From assembly GCA_964384025.1 (NCBI GenBank), contig CAYLJJ010000025.1:1-61756 (forward strand): 61,756 nucleotides of DNA. The letters are read 5' to 3'. The stretch comes from CAYLJJ01 sp964384025. Its GTDB lineage: Bacteria > Myxococcota_A > Bradymonadia > UBA7976 > UBA1532. Under the pieces are notes generated by a model. It made no database searches. It was not told the DNA's origin and saw only the letters and a list, made by a program, of their open reading frames with translations. Positions 45,344 through 54,371 of this stretch are shown here, piece by piece (position 1 is the first letter of the stretch; every line of letters begins with the position of its first letter). The position numbers and the translations under genes were made by a program.

Positions 45344-47877
45344 GGCTTCGCCTCAGGAAGATCCTCGTTGGGCTCCTCAAAGGCTTCTAAACCGTCGATC
45401 TCCTGGGGCAGCGGGGGTCCTTTATCCTGGTTGCGCAGCTCCTCTAGGAAACGCTCCTCTTCACGAGCCTCCTCCAAGGATTTATGGATCGCCTCCAAGA
45501 GGCCGTGCTTCTTGCCATAGTCAACACCCAGGACGATCTGATCCCCCTCCTTATGAAAGCGGGCCATAAACTCGCGATGCTCATCCATCTTGCGCTCAAA
45601 GATAGCGCTGAAGTCGCTCTGGCTCTCGATGACATGGGGGGTGAGCAGGAGCAGAAGGTTGCGGCGCTCATGCTCCTTGGAGTTGCTGCGGAAGAGGTGC
45701 CCTAAGAGAGGAATCTCTCCCAGGATGGGGACCCCTGTGCGGGCGTTGAGGTGACGGCTCTTCTGAAGCCCACCGATCACCACAGTGTGCTGATCCTTGA
45801 CCACCACGACGCTCTTGATGCTGCGCTTAGAGGTGGTTGGCCCCAAGCGCTCATCCATCCCCTCGATCTCCTCGATCTTCTGGTCGATCTCCAAGGTCAC
45901 ATGGTTCGCCGCGTTGATGCGGGGGGTGATCTTCAGGGTGAGAGCTACATCGGTGCGTTGGATGTTCACCGTAGGGAAGAAGCCTCCGCCCATCCCTCCA
46001 GCGGCGCCGCCAAAGCCCCCGCTCATCATGCTGCTGACAAAAGGCACATTGGAGCCCACCACGATCTCCGCCTCCTCATTATCGGTGGTGAGGATGTGGG
46101 GGGTGCTGAGGATGTTGACATCGCTGCTGCGAGCCAGAGCGTTGAGGACCACCCCAAAGGCGGGGATATCTTGTCCCGCGAAGCTGAAGGTCTTGTCGGG
46201 CGTAAAGGCCGCAGCCGCGAGGCCCTGAAGGGTCGCGGCGCTGGTGAGATCCCAGGAGGAGGTCAAGGCGGTCTGGCTGCCCAAGAGCACCGGCATGCTC
46301 TCTCCCATCGCGGTCTCATCAGGCAAGCCCCCGTGGAGGGAGATCCCAAACTGTCGATTGTTGCGGATGGAGACCTCCATCACGATCGCCTCGATAAAGA
46401 CCTGACGCCGAGCGCGGTCCAGGATCTCGATCACCTGCTTAAGCGCCAGATAGTCCTTGAGGCTGGCGGTGATCACGAGAGCGTTGGTGTCCTCATCGGC
46501 GGTCACCGAGACCTCTCCCTCAAAGAGCGCCGCTGAGCCGCTCCCCTTGCTGCTCCTGCTGCTGCTTTTCTTTCTCTTGCTCTTGCTGCGTTTCTTTGTG
46601 CTCTTGCGCTTGCTGCTGCCTCGCCCTCGCTGCTCCTGGCTTAGGTTGCTCAGGACATTGGCGAGATCCACCGCCTTGGCGTGGTTGAGCTGATGGATAT
46701 GAACCTGCCCCTCCCCCTCGATAGAGATATCCAGCTTGCGGATCAGCGACTTGATGCTGCGATAGCTGCGGGCGGTGGCGACGATAAAGAGGCGGTTGGT
46801 GCGCTCATCGGCGATCACTTTGGAGGCGCGCACGTCCAGCTCTGACTGACCCACGCTGCTGGATTTGGGCGCGGTGCGGCCTTTACCCCGCCGCCCCTTC
46901 TTGGCCTTCTTGACCTTGCTGCGTGATTTGCCCGCCTTGGCGTCCGCTTCGAAGATCTCGTTGATCTTCTGGGCGATCTCCTGAGCCTCCGCGTTGACCA
47001 CCTGATAGACCCAGAGCTGCTCCTGACCCCCTTCTATATCAAACTCCTGGATCAGCTTGCGCAGCTTACGCAGGTTGGAGGCGGTCTCGGTGATGATCAG
47101 AGAGTTTGTAGGAGCGTAGACGATAAACTGAGCGTTGTTGGTCGCCAAGCGGCTGAGGACCTCATTGATCTCAGCGGCGTCTACGTTCTTAAGGTGGATG
47201 ATCTGAGTCACCATACGATCTTCCACCGGTGGAGTGACCTCATCGTCCAGAATAGGATCTGGGTAACGGGAGGCGTTCTTGATGTCGATGATGCGCAGGA
47301 ACTTCCCCTGCCTAGAGATGGTGAAGCCGTTGGCCTCCAGGCCGGTGAGGAAGGCACGATAGGCCTCATTGGCGGTCACCAAGCGGGGGGAGTAGATGGT
47401 GATCTTCTTCCCCTTGAGGGACTTGGCGAGGATGATGTTCTTTCCGGTCATACAGGCGATGAGCTTGACGACCGCCTCCAGTTCCTCATCGTAGATATCC
47501 AGATGGACCCGCACTCCGGGCTTGAGGCGCTGACAGTTCTTGATGAAATCGGCGCTGAGCGTAGGCTCATTCTCTTTCTCATCCACCTGTTTCCACTTGG
47601 CGCTCTTCCCTTCAGCCTTTTTATTCTTCTGCTTGGCTTTGCCTCCCGCCTGAAACTGCCCTTTCCTGCTTTTGCCTTTACCTTTACGGGAGAGGGATTT
47701 GAGATCTCGGCGCCCAGGCCTCTTGTTTTTGAGGCCCGCTGGCACCCCTGGGCGCTTAAATTTGCTCGCCCCAGGCTTCCGCTGCTGAGCGATGGCGCTG
47801 GAGCTGAAGAGGAGCGCGAAGAGGATGTAAAAGAATCCGAGCTGTTTGATTGGATTAAACGCTGCCAGCCAACTCAT
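45340..47877 (-). CDS. gspD: Type II secretion secretin GspD, with basic insertions
   Basis: 845 residues, longer than the about 650-700 of typical secretins. A signal peptide ends near SSSAIAQ (30). N0-N3 modules span about 115-490, and the secretin domain follows (VFIEAIVMEVSIRN onward, with VPFVSS and the C-terminal VVVKDQHTVVIGGL then IPLLGHLFR). The extra length comes from strongly basic segments: about 31-100 just after the signal, 313-341 and 416-447, all rich in Lys, Arg and Ser. These lie in the periplasmic N-domains. It forms the outer-membrane channel and overlaps gspC and gspE by 4 bp. Confidence 0.93.
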   Translation of the reverse strand: MSWLAAFNPIKQLGFFYILFALLFSSSAIAQQRKPGASKFKRPGVPAGLKNKRPGRRDLKSLSRKGKGKSRKGQFQAGGKAKQKNKKAEGKSAKWKQVDEKENEPTLSADFIKNCQRLKPGVRVHLDIYDEELEAVVKLIACMTGKNIILAKSLKGKKITIYSPRLVTANEAYRAFLTGLEANGFTISRQGKFLRIIDIKNASRYPDPILDDEVTPPVEDRMVTQIIHLKNVDAAEINEVLSRLATNNAQFIVYAPTNSLIITETASNLRKLRKLIQEFDIEGGQEQLWVYQVVNAEAQEIAQKINEIFEADAKAGKSRSKVKKAKKGRRGKGRTAPKSSSVGQSELDVRASKVIADERTNRLFIVATARSYRSIKSLIRKLDISIEGEGQVHIHQLNHAKAVDLANVLSNLSQEQRGRGSSKRKSTKKRSKSKRKKSSSRSSKGSGSAALFEGEVSVTADEDTNALVITASLKDYLALKQVIEILDRARRQVFIEAIVMEVSIRNNRQFGISLHGGLPDETAMGESMPVLLGSQTALTSSWDLTSAATLQGLAAAAFTPDKTFSFAGQDIPAFGVVLNALARSSDVNILSTPHILTTDNEEAEIVVGSNVPFVSSMMSGGFGGAAGGMGGGFFPTVNIQRTDVALTLKITPRINAANHVTLEIDQKIEEIEGMDERLGPTTSKRSIKSVVVVKDQHTVVIGGLQKSRHLNARTGVPILGEIPLLGHLFRSNSKEHERRNLLLLLTPHVIESQSDFSAIFERKMDEHREFMARFHKEGDQIVLGVDYGKKHGLLEAIHKSLEEAREEERFLEELRNQDKGPPLPQEIDGLEAFEEPNEDLPEAKP

Positions 47878-48842
47878 TTGATCGCGTACTCCAAGGTGAC
47901 CTTACGCCCCCGTCGTTCTACTTCAAGGGTTATGTTGTCTGAGTCTTTCATCTGATCGAAGATCGCCAGTGCCTTCTTAGGGTTGGTGATCTCCTCATCC
48001 CCCACCGCTTTAATCACATCCCCAGAGCGGATGCCGATCATGCTGTAGAGGGTATTGGGGCGCACCCCCACTATCTTATAGCCCTTAGATTTTCCCCCTT
48101 GGTAGTGGGGGATCACTCGAGCCTTATAGACCTCTCCCGACTCCATCTGTTGTGTGATGGCATCGCGCTCGATCTCATATCGATTTTTGCCGACCTTCTT
48201 GACCGATCTGCGCAGCGCGATGGTGTCTTTGCCGATCTTCTTATTGGGCCGCGCGGCGCTCCCCTGACGGTTTGGATTCAGAGCCTTACCTCTGCCCCTC
48301 CCCTTCTTCTCTCCCAAAGCTACACACTCAAAGCGCTGCTCCTTAAAGAGCACCACACGGCTTCGCTGGATGGCGGCAACGAGGAATTCATCCGCTCGCT
48401 GCCCCTCGCGCCGAATGCGTACCCCATCAGCGGTGTTCATTACCGCCATAGAGAAGTCGGAGGGATCCGCCATCATCGTGGCATCTACAGAGAGCGTGGA
48501 TTTGCTCTTCTCACACTCCTCACCCGGCTTTGGGACACGATCGGTAATGGGGCCCTTCTCTTCACCATCCCCTTCAGGCTCAGCCTCTTCAGGCTCTGAC
48601 TCCTGGGGAGGGTGGGCGTTAAAGAGGTTGCGCTCTTGAACGATCTGAGTTTGCTCCTGGATATGAACGTTCATCGCTTCTGGGCTCTTAGAGCCTGCCT
48701 CCTTTGAAGCTGAGGGTTTGCTGGGGAGCGCGATGATCTCCGCTGCTAAGAGGTTGTTGAGCACCTGAGCGCTGAGGAGGGCCATAAAGGAGAGGATCAA
48801 CAGGTTGAGGACCCAGAGATGTTTTGTAAGCAGACTCTCCAT
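47874..48842 (-). CDS. gspC: Type II secretion protein GspC with PDZ domain
   Basis: 322 residues. An N-terminal transmembrane helix (about 10-33) is followed by a Pro/Glu-rich linker, a homology region (about 105-180, binding GspD) and a C-terminal PDZ domain (about 235-322, IGIRSGDVIKAVGDEEITNPKKALAIF). GspC recruits the secretin to the inner-membrane complex and contributes to substrate choice. It is the first gene of gspC-N, directly behind a candidate sigma-54 promoter and a convincing NtrC-type regulator gene on the same strand. It overlaps gspD by 4 bp. Confidence 0.87.
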   Translation of the reverse strand: MESLLTKHLWVLNLLILSFMALLSAQVLNNLLAAEIIALPSKPSASKEAGSKSPEAMNVHIQEQTQIVQERNLFNAHPPQESEPEEAEPEGDGEEKGPITDRVPKPGEECEKSKSTLSVDATMMADPSDFSMAVMNTADGVRIRREGQRADEFLVAAIQRSRVVLFKEQRFECVALGEKKGRGRGKALNPNRQGSAARPNKKIGKDTIALRRSVKKVGKNRYEIERDAITQQMESGEVYKARVIPHYQGGKSKGYKIVGVRPNTLYSMIGIRSGDVIKAVGDEEITNPKKALAIFDQMKDSDNITLEVERRGRKVTLEYAIK

Positions 48843-48917
48843 AGGCCGGGCGCCTTTAACAAAATCTGTACCAGGGCCCTGGCAGAGCAGAAAACAAGGC
48901 GAGGGCAGGGGCTTGCT

Positions 48918-48933
48918 TGCAGCAGGAATGCCA
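48918..48933 (-). promoter_or_regulatory. Candidate sigma-54 promoter for the gsp operon
   Basis: Read on the minus strand the sequence is TGGCATTCCTGCTGCA. The -24 GG and -12 GC are separated by exactly 10 bases, matching the TGGCAy-N5-TTGCA pattern with one change. The predicted start site is about 64 bp before the gspC ATG. The gene immediately upstream encodes a sigma-54 activator, which strengthens the prediction. A TTGACA motif that could serve a sigma-70 promoter overlaps the upstream side, without a clear -10. Confidence 0.5.
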
Positions 48934-48952
48934 AATTGTCAACCCTAAGCCC

Positions 48953-50317
48953 TCAATGAGCGAGCTTGTCACCTTCAAGCTTGCGATAGATGGTGCGTTT
49001 GGCGATCCCCAAGAGCTGAGCGGCCCGGTTCTTATCTCCCCCCGTAAAGCGGAGGGTCTCTCGGATGACGCGGCGTTCTATCTCCTCTAGGGGCAGCCCC
49101 AGCGGGATGTTTAGGCGTCTCGCCTCGCGCTGATCTTCTAAGATGCTCTCCGGCAGGGCCTCTTCTTCTAGAAGGGGACCGTGAAAGAGGACCGCTGCTC
49201 GCTCCATGCTGTTCTCCAACTCCCTCACGTTGCCTGGCCAGCCATAGTCAACCATCAAGCTCAGGGCAGCAGTGCTGATCCCCTCAAAGGTCTTGCCATA
49301 CTTTTGCGCATAGAAGCGCAGGAAGTGATCAGCCAAGATGGGGATATCATCGGGTCGCTCTCTCAAGGAGGGCAGGGTGATGGGGATCACATGCAGGCGA
49401 TAATAGAGATCCTCTCTGAACTCTCCCCGCTTGACCGCCTCCTTTAGATCTCGATTGCTGGCGGCGATGATGCGGCAGTCCGCGTAGAGGCTCCGGCTGC
49501 CACCCACCCGCTCATACTCTCCAGACTGGAGGGCGCGGAGGAGCTTAACTTGAACATGGAGAGAGAGTTCCGCCACCTCATCTAGAAAGAGCGTGCCCTC
49601 GTGAGCCCGCGTGAAGCGCCCATCTCGGGTGGTATTGGCTCCCGTATAGGCCCCCTTCTCTGCTCCAAACAGCTCCGCTTCGATGATCGACTCCGGTAAG
49701 GCTCCACAGTTGACAGCGACAAAGGCTCGCTCCGCTCGAGGAGACATTCCATGAATGGCTCGAGCGAAAAGCTCTTTGCCCGTACCACTCTCTCCACCCA
49801 GAAGCACCGTCGCTGAGGAGGGTGCCGCCTGACGAGAGATCTCCAAGACACGTCTGAGGGCAGGAGCGTTGCCGATGATGCCCCAGTCTCCAGGCTGAAC
49901 ACGACGGGCGTCGGCGAGCTGGACTCGAAGCGCTCGGTTCTCAGCTAAGAGCTGGGTCTTCTCCAGAGCGCGCTTCACCACCCGCTCAATCTCCGCTCGA
50001 CGAAAGGGCTTGATCACAAAGTCATAAGCTCCCTCCCTCATCGCCTCTACCGCCAACTGGATGGTCCCATAGGCGGTCATCATCAGCACCTCTGTGTCGG
50101 GGAAGAGGCTCTTGATGTGCTTGAGCAGGTCCATACCGCTCATCTTGGGCATCATCAGATCGGTGAGCACCACCGCCACCTGAACCCGCCGTAGGGTCTC
50201 CAGTGCCTCCTCTCCATGGGTGGCTGGCAGCACCCTGAGGTTGAGGCGCTCAAAGACCTTGACTACGCTGGCCAAGTGAGAGGTGTCATCATCGACGATG
50301 AGGATGCTGGGCTGCAT
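48953..50317 (-). CDS. NtrC-family sigma-54-dependent response regulator
   Basis: 454 residues. The receiver domain (about 1-120) has the phospho-acceptor Asp in VVLTDLMMPKMSG. The AAA+ domain (about 140-370) has Walker A GESGTGKEL, the GAYTGA sigma-54 contact loop (a Tyr variant of GAFTGA) and Walker B LFLDEVAEL. The C-terminal Fis-type helix-turn-helix is NRAAQLLGIAKRTIYRKLEG. It ends 110 bp before gspC on the same strand, with a sigma-54-like promoter between, so it probably activates the gsp operon. No dedicated partner kinase is adjacent; the hybrid kinase at 12.9-15.3 kb is too distant to assign. Confidence 0.93.
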   Translation of the reverse strand: MQPSILIVDDDTSHLASVVKVFERLNLRVLPATHGEEALETLRRVQVAVVLTDLMMPKMSGMDLLKHIKSLFPDTEVLMMTAYGTIQLAVEAMREGAYDFVIKPFRRAEIERVVKRALEKTQLLAENRALRVQLADARRVQPGDWGIIGNAPALRRVLEISRQAAPSSATVLLGGESGTGKELFARAIHGMSPRAERAFVAVNCGALPESIIEAELFGAEKGAYTGANTTRDGRFTRAHEGTLFLDEVAELSLHVQVKLLRALQSGEYERVGGSRSLYADCRIIAASNRDLKEAVKRGEFREDLYYRLHVIPITLPSLRERPDDIPILADHFLRFYAQKYGKTFEGISTAALSLMVDYGWPGNVRELENSMERAAVLFHGPLLEEEALPESILEDQREARRLNIPLGLPLEEIERRVIRETLRFTGGDKNRAAQLLGIAKRTIYRKLEGDKLAH

Positions 50318-50348
50318 GAGGTCCTCCTGAGATGGGAGCTTTATAACC

Positions 50349-52850
50349 TCAGGGGTTCATCCAATAATCCAACTTCAGCATCAAGATCTCTTCTCTCTCT
50401 GCCTCTGGAGAGAAGAGGGCTCCCAGATCCCAGAGCTTCCCGGTCTCTTGATGGATGTTGGAGTGCTGCCAAACGAGGTAGAGGGTAGAGCCTGGCAGAT
50501 ACTCCCAACGCAGGACCAAGTTGGAGCGCAGCTGCCTACGGCGATAGTCTGGATCGCTGAGGTCAAAGACCGTCTCACCCTGGCTGAGCCCCAACTCTCC
50601 ATCCGCCCGAGAGCGCAGATCCAGGGGACGAAAGAGATCACGATAATGAGGGGCGCGGGCTCGCTCGATCTCCTTGAAGCCCTCATAGTCAGCGCGACTA
50701 AAGAAGGGCTCTGCATAGAGTTGAAGGCTGAGATCGGGGTGGAAATTGAAGTTCACTCGCAGAGCCATCGAGAAGCTGAGCTGATCCATCGCAGCGAAGA
50801 TATAGCGCCCCTCCTCCTCACCCACCCACATAAAGTCATCCTGAGTTACAGAGAAGCGGGGTTCTAGTTTAAGCTCTAAAGAGGAGCTGGGCCTGAGGAC
50901 CGTGGGCAAATTAAAACCCCAACCCCAAGTCCCTGACTCTGTCTGTAGCCATCGCCAGCTCTCCAGGCTGGTGTAGACACTCTTTCGATCATCGCTATGA
51001 AACCCCGTCCAGACACTCAGGCTCGAGGGGATACGGAGCGCGGGCCCTCCCCAGGTACAGGCGGTGCAAAGGCTCTCATCGCGATAGCTCGCTCCCAACC
51101 AAGCACCCCAATAGTTACTGAAGTGCACATAGAGGTTGCTCTGACCTCCAGTGCGGAGATTATCGCCCGCGAAGTTTCTCTGCATATCCAAATTGTTGGA
51201 CCACTCTATCCGCTGCGTAAAGCGATCTGGTTCATCATCTCGGAGGCTCAACCAGAGTTGAGGGGTGATCAGGTCTGCTTGGTTTAGATAGCCCAGATCA
51301 TTGATCTCAAACTCTGGGCTCTGAGCCTGAAGGCCAAGCTTCATCCGCCAATGAGGCCCCCCAAATTTCTCTAGACGCAGCTCTCCTGAGCCCCCTGTTA
51401 ACTGACTCCGCTCGGGATCCAAGCTCAGGTGGTGGGCATCAGGGCGTTGAAAGTAGTGAGCGCTTGAGCTTTGAGTCTCCTCGATCGCCTCCTTGGAGCC
51501 TCTCACATGGCTCAAAGCAGCATGACCCAAAATTCGCCAGCGGCGCTGATCCCAGCGATGCTCCCAGTCCAAGCCCCCGACGATCGCCTCTCGTCGTAGA
51601 TCGGGGACCTCATCTCCCAGGCGATAGCTGCTGGTCAAGATCGCGCCGAGGCTGCTCTCTCCCCCCCGGAAGTGGCGCTGGAGACGCGCCACAAAGAGCT
51701 GAGTGAGCGGCTCCACCACCTCCTCATGTTCGCTTCCATCCTCCATCTGCACTCTTGCGCGCTCCTCCTGAGTCACCGCCTCTAGGACACCGATAGACCA
51801 AACCTCATCTCGCGCGGTCAACCGCAGGGCGCCCAGAATGGTGGTCCAGTCGGGGCTATCTATATAGGCCCCTTCAGGGCTCCCTTGGGGAGCGCGTCCA
51901 ATGCGCCGAGAGTAAAAGAGCTTAGGACCGTTAAAGTTGAAGATATCGGCCCCCTCTTGAAAGAAGGAGCGACGCTCCTCAAGCTGCGTCTCAAAGGCGG
52001 AGAGGTTGATCTCAGCCGGATCCATCTCCACCTGGCCAAAATCGGGATTGAGGGTCGCATCTAGGGTCATCTTTCCGCCCAAGCCATACTTGAGATCCAG
52101 GCCCGCGCCTCCATCAAAGCTTCGCCCACTGAAGGGATCATCTGAGACCTCCTCAGGGAAGAGACCACGCCCCATCAGATAGGGACGCAGCTCTAAACGC
52201 TGTGGGCTCTTGATCTTCTGAACTCCACGCAGCTCTCCATAGCGGGAGACCCAACCTGACTCTGTGCGAGCCACAGGGGCCCAGAGCGCAAACTCTCCTC
52301 GACGGCTGAGCGTGCGGGCGACTTGAAGCCCCCAGAGCGGCAACCCCTCTTGAAAGCGGAGCTGGCTCAGAGGGATCTTCATCTCCACCGTCCAGCCACC
52401 TTTATCCTGAGTTACAGAGGCATCCCAAACAGCGTTCCAGTTGCCATCCTGAATGTTGTCATCGTGCGCAAACTGATCCCGTTTGACTCCTGCTGGGTTG
52501 ACCAGGAACTCATAAGCACTGCGTTGATCTCCATGGCTTGCTAAACCCACCCCAAACCAATCTGAAGGGGGCAAGCCATCTCTTCGGCTGAGGAGGCCCC
52601 TTGGAGGCTGGCTGTCATGGAGGCGAGCACCCACATAGAGGGCCTCATCATCATAGAGGAGACGAAGCTCACTGCGCTCTGTGGCGGGCGATCCCTCATC
52701 AGGTCTCTGTTGAATAAAGCCAGTGATCGCAGGAGCTTGGAGCCATTCAGGCTCAAGCAGGCGACCATCGATCTGAGGTGGCTGGGAGCAATGGACCGCT
52801 TGGGCGATGGGCCTTGGAGAGGAGAGCAAGATCAGCAAGATGGTGTACAC
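50349..52850 (-). CDS. Exported CBM9-like/DUF5916 protein
   Basis: 833 residues from a GTG start with a signal-like N-terminus (MYTILLILLSSPRPIAQA). The N-terminal domain (about 20-210) is the carbohydrate-binding family 9-like module seen in DUF5916 proteins (PPQIDGRLLEPEWLQA, then DDEALYVGARLHD). The rest is the DUF5916 region: long beta-rich, porin-like repeats with alternating aromatic residues, consistent with an outer-membrane barrel. Substrate unknown; such proteins are often found with surface polysaccharide or hydrolase genes. It precedes the DGR locus on the same strand, and the 35-bp repeat lies 47 bp before its start, so the repeat could be part of its promoter region. Confidence 0.78.
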   Translation of the reverse strand: MYTILLILLSSPRPIAQAVHCSQPPQIDGRLLEPEWLQAPAITGFIQQRPDEGSPATERSELRLLYDDEALYVGARLHDSQPPRGLLSRRDGLPPSDWFGVGLASHGDQRSAYEFLVNPAGVKRDQFAHDDNIQDGNWNAVWDASVTQDKGGWTVEMKIPLSQLRFQEGLPLWGLQVARTLSRRGEFALWAPVARTESGWVSRYGELRGVQKIKSPQRLELRPYLMGRGLFPEEVSDDPFSGRSFDGGAGLDLKYGLGGKMTLDATLNPDFGQVEMDPAEINLSAFETQLEERRSFFQEGADIFNFNGPKLFYSRRIGRAPQGSPEGAYIDSPDWTTILGALRLTARDEVWSIGVLEAVTQEERARVQMEDGSEHEEVVEPLTQLFVARLQRHFRGGESSLGAILTSSYRLGDEVPDLRREAIVGGLDWEHRWDQRRWRILGHAALSHVRGSKEAIEETQSSSAHYFQRPDAHHLSLDPERSQLTGGSGELRLEKFGGPHWRMKLGLQAQSPEFEINDLGYLNQADLITPQLWLSLRDDEPDRFTQRIEWSNNLDMQRNFAGDNLRTGGQSNLYVHFSNYWGAWLGASYRDESLCTACTWGGPALRIPSSLSVWTGFHSDDRKSVYTSLESWRWLQTESGTWGWGFNLPTVLRPSSSLELKLEPRFSVTQDDFMWVGEEEGRYIFAAMDQLSFSMALRVNFNFHPDLSLQLYAEPFFSRADYEGFKEIERARAPHYRDLFRPLDLRSRADGELGLSQGETVFDLSDPDYRRRQLRSNLVLRWEYLPGSTLYLVWQHSNIHQETGKLWDLGALFSPEAEREEILMLKLDYWMNP

Positions 52851-53215
52851 AGCGCCTCATATCTCTTGAAATCCCCGATCCCTGCTCTATTACAGCAAGT
52901 TGAAGTCCTTTAAAATCCCTTTGCTGTTCTTCCAATAGATACCTTCGCTGCTCCGCTGTAAGCCTCTTCCCCCGAGCCTGTGCTGGAGTTAAGGGTCTTC
53001 AAAGAGTCAGTTGGTATGAATTAACCGGATAACCATGGGGTGGCACCTTGGCTGGTCACTCCTTATATGGTACCTCGCCCTTTTGAACGAGCGACTCAGG
53101 CGAAGCACCTTGGGGATCTTTGACAGGTTGAAACCTGTGCGGGCTCAAGCTGAATGAACACGACGATGCACGGGCCTGAGATCCTTGAACCTCAGACATC
53201 TGGCTGGGTCGCGGG
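52851..53215. other. Intergenic region downstream of the DGR template repeat
   Basis: 365 bp between the DUF5916 gene and the template repeat. It contains the left copy of the 35-bp direct repeat (52897-52931). On the minus strand the part nearest the template would be the 3' portion of the template RNA. A short stem (CTGAG then CTCAG, 53177-53194) lies just past the template repeat. No gene is seen. Confidence 0.5.
52897..52931. repeat. Left copy of a 35-bp direct repeat bracketing the DGR locus
   Basis: The 35 bases here match 57455-57489 in the same orientation with one mismatch (34 of 35), and the last 28 bases (52904-52931) are identical to 57462-57489. The two copies enclose the template repeat, RT, accessory genes and target. 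The copy sits 47 bp upstream of the DUF5916 start; the other sits 112 bp upstream of the DGR target start. It could be a duplicated insertion boundary or a shared promoter or operator. Which one cannot be settled from this window. Confidence 0.75.
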
Positions 53216-53339
53216 CTGGCGAGGCGAAAGCCCAGGTTGCTGTTACGCTTGCCTGGGTTGTCGTTGTTGCGGTTGGCTGCGCGCAGGTTTGACGCACTGT
53301 TGTTCCAACTGCCGCCGCGATTAACGCGATTGGAGCCTG
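53216..53339 (-). repeat. DGR template repeat (TR)
   Basis: 124 bp matching the variable repeat at 55446-55569, offset exactly 2230. Read on the coding strand it would encode an Asn-rich FGE C-terminus (RVNRGGSWNNSASN). It has eleven AAY codons, the hallmark of a DGR template, because adenine-directed errors there can reach many residues without creating stop codons. Fourteen of its 33 adenines are changed in the variable repeat, and no other base is changed. It begins 2 bp after the RT stop codon, so it is probably on the RT transcript; the template RNA limits are unknown. The final 21 bp (53216-53236) are identical to the target and would be the IMH-like region. Confidence 0.93.
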
Positions 53340-53341
53340 GC

Positions 53342-54370
53342 TCAGCTCTCGCCGAGTTCAAAGTACCTAGGTGCACCATCCCTCGCAAGCCTCCTGAGCA
53401 GACTCCTACGAAATTGAAGCGTATCGGCTTGCTCAAGCCAAGCAAACAGGCTCTCCATCTGAGGCAGCACAGCCTCCTCTTCAAGTCCAGAGAGCCTGTG
53501 GAGGCGCCGTATGACACGACGCCGTCGAGCGCCATCCAAGCGGATCAATCGAGGCCAGATTCGAAAACCCAAAAAGGCGACTCCTATCCGCGTCGGGTTC
53601 AAGCGCTCTGCCTTCTCTCTAAGCTTGAGTTGGAGGCGCTCCTGAGCAAAGGCTTCTATCTCTAGTTTCCAAGCCTTGAGGGTCGCTTTGTCAGGGCCAA
53701 AGAGCAGCAGATCGTCCATATAGCGGAGGTAACCAGAAACCCTCAATTTCTGCTTGATGAAGCGATCCAGGGGCATCAGGTAGAGGTTGGCGAAGTGCTG
53801 ACTGGTGAGGTTCCCGATCGGCAGACCCTCGCCAGGAAGAGAGCCTGGGGCGCCCATAAAGATAAAGCGATCACAGAGGTTAAGGAGCTTACGCTCCGCG
53901 AAATATTTGCAGAGGAGCTGGCTGAGGATCTCATGCTTGGCGGTCTCAAAGAAGCGCGCGATGTCCAGATTGAGCGCCCAAGGATGCCCCCGACAGAACG
54001 CTTGGCCGCGCTTCACCGCCCGCTGGGTCCCCTTCCTTGGCATACAGGCGAAGCTGTCCTCGATGGCGAGGCGCTCAAAGGTGGGAGCCATCGCCGCGCA
54101 GAGGCTGTGATGCACAACTCGATCAGGAAAGCTGGCGGCGCTGATGATGCGAGGCTTGGGATCGACGATGCGGAAAGTTTGATAGGGCTTGGGGTGATAG
54201 CTCCCATCAACAAGAGAGCGTTGTAGCTTGAAGATCTCTGGCTCCAGATCAACGAGGAAGCGCACCGCCGCTTGACTCAGGGCTTTGCCCTGTGCGGCCC
54301 GTCGTGTCGCTTCACAGAGGCTCTGAAAGTCGATCACCCGTCTCCAGAGATTTTTGCTGCGCCTCACCAT
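53342..54370 (-). CDS. DGR reverse transcriptase
   Basis: RNA-templated DNA polymerase that copies the template RNA with adenine-specific errors. I use the ATG at 54370 (342 aa), one base after the avd stop; a longer reading from 54451 overlaps avd by 80 bp and lacks family support. Key motifs are LDIARFF (135-141) for the first metal, YMDD (217-220) for the catalytic Asp pair, and IGNLTSQ (185-191). That last motif is the DGR-specific form of the motif 4 region, where other RTs have QGxxxSP. The small domain set (no RNase H, no maturase) fits DGR enzymes. It is downstream of avd in a single operon, with the template repeat just behind the stop codon. Confidence 0.94.
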   Translation of the reverse strand: MVRRSKNLWRRVIDFQSLCEATRRAAQGKALSQAAVRFLVDLEPEIFKLQRSLVDGSYHPKPYQTFRIVDPKPRIISAASFPDRVVHHSLCAAMAPTFERLAIEDSFACMPRKGTQRAVKRGQAFCRGHPWALNLDIARFFETAKHEILSQLLCKYFAERKLLNLCDRFIFMGAPGSLPGEGLPIGNLTSQHFANLYLMPLDRFIKQKLRVSGYLRYMDDLLLFGPDKATLKAWKLEIEAFAQERLQLKLREKAERLNPTRIGVAFLGFRIWPRLIRLDGARRRRVIRRLHRLSGLEEEAVLPQMESLFAWLEQADTLQFRRSLLRRLARDGAPRYFELGES

Positions 54371-54371
54371 C

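Noticed and set aside
45340..47877. Plus-strand long frames inside gspD (for example 45751-46536 and 47194-47955)
   Set aside because: They are mirror images of the strongly conserved secretin gene, lack recognisable domains, and arise from its codon bias.
53041..53062. TGGCACCTTG shared near both ends of the DGR (53042-53051 and 57409-57418)
   Set aside because: Only 10 identical bases with poor flanking match and a different order relative to the 35-bp repeat; could be chance.
53056..53535. A 159-codon minus-strand frame running through the template repeat
   Set aside because: It overlaps the 3' end of the RT gene in another frame and reads the template repeat only because the repeat keeps the FGE frame. 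No start signal and no family support; the template is noncoding in function.
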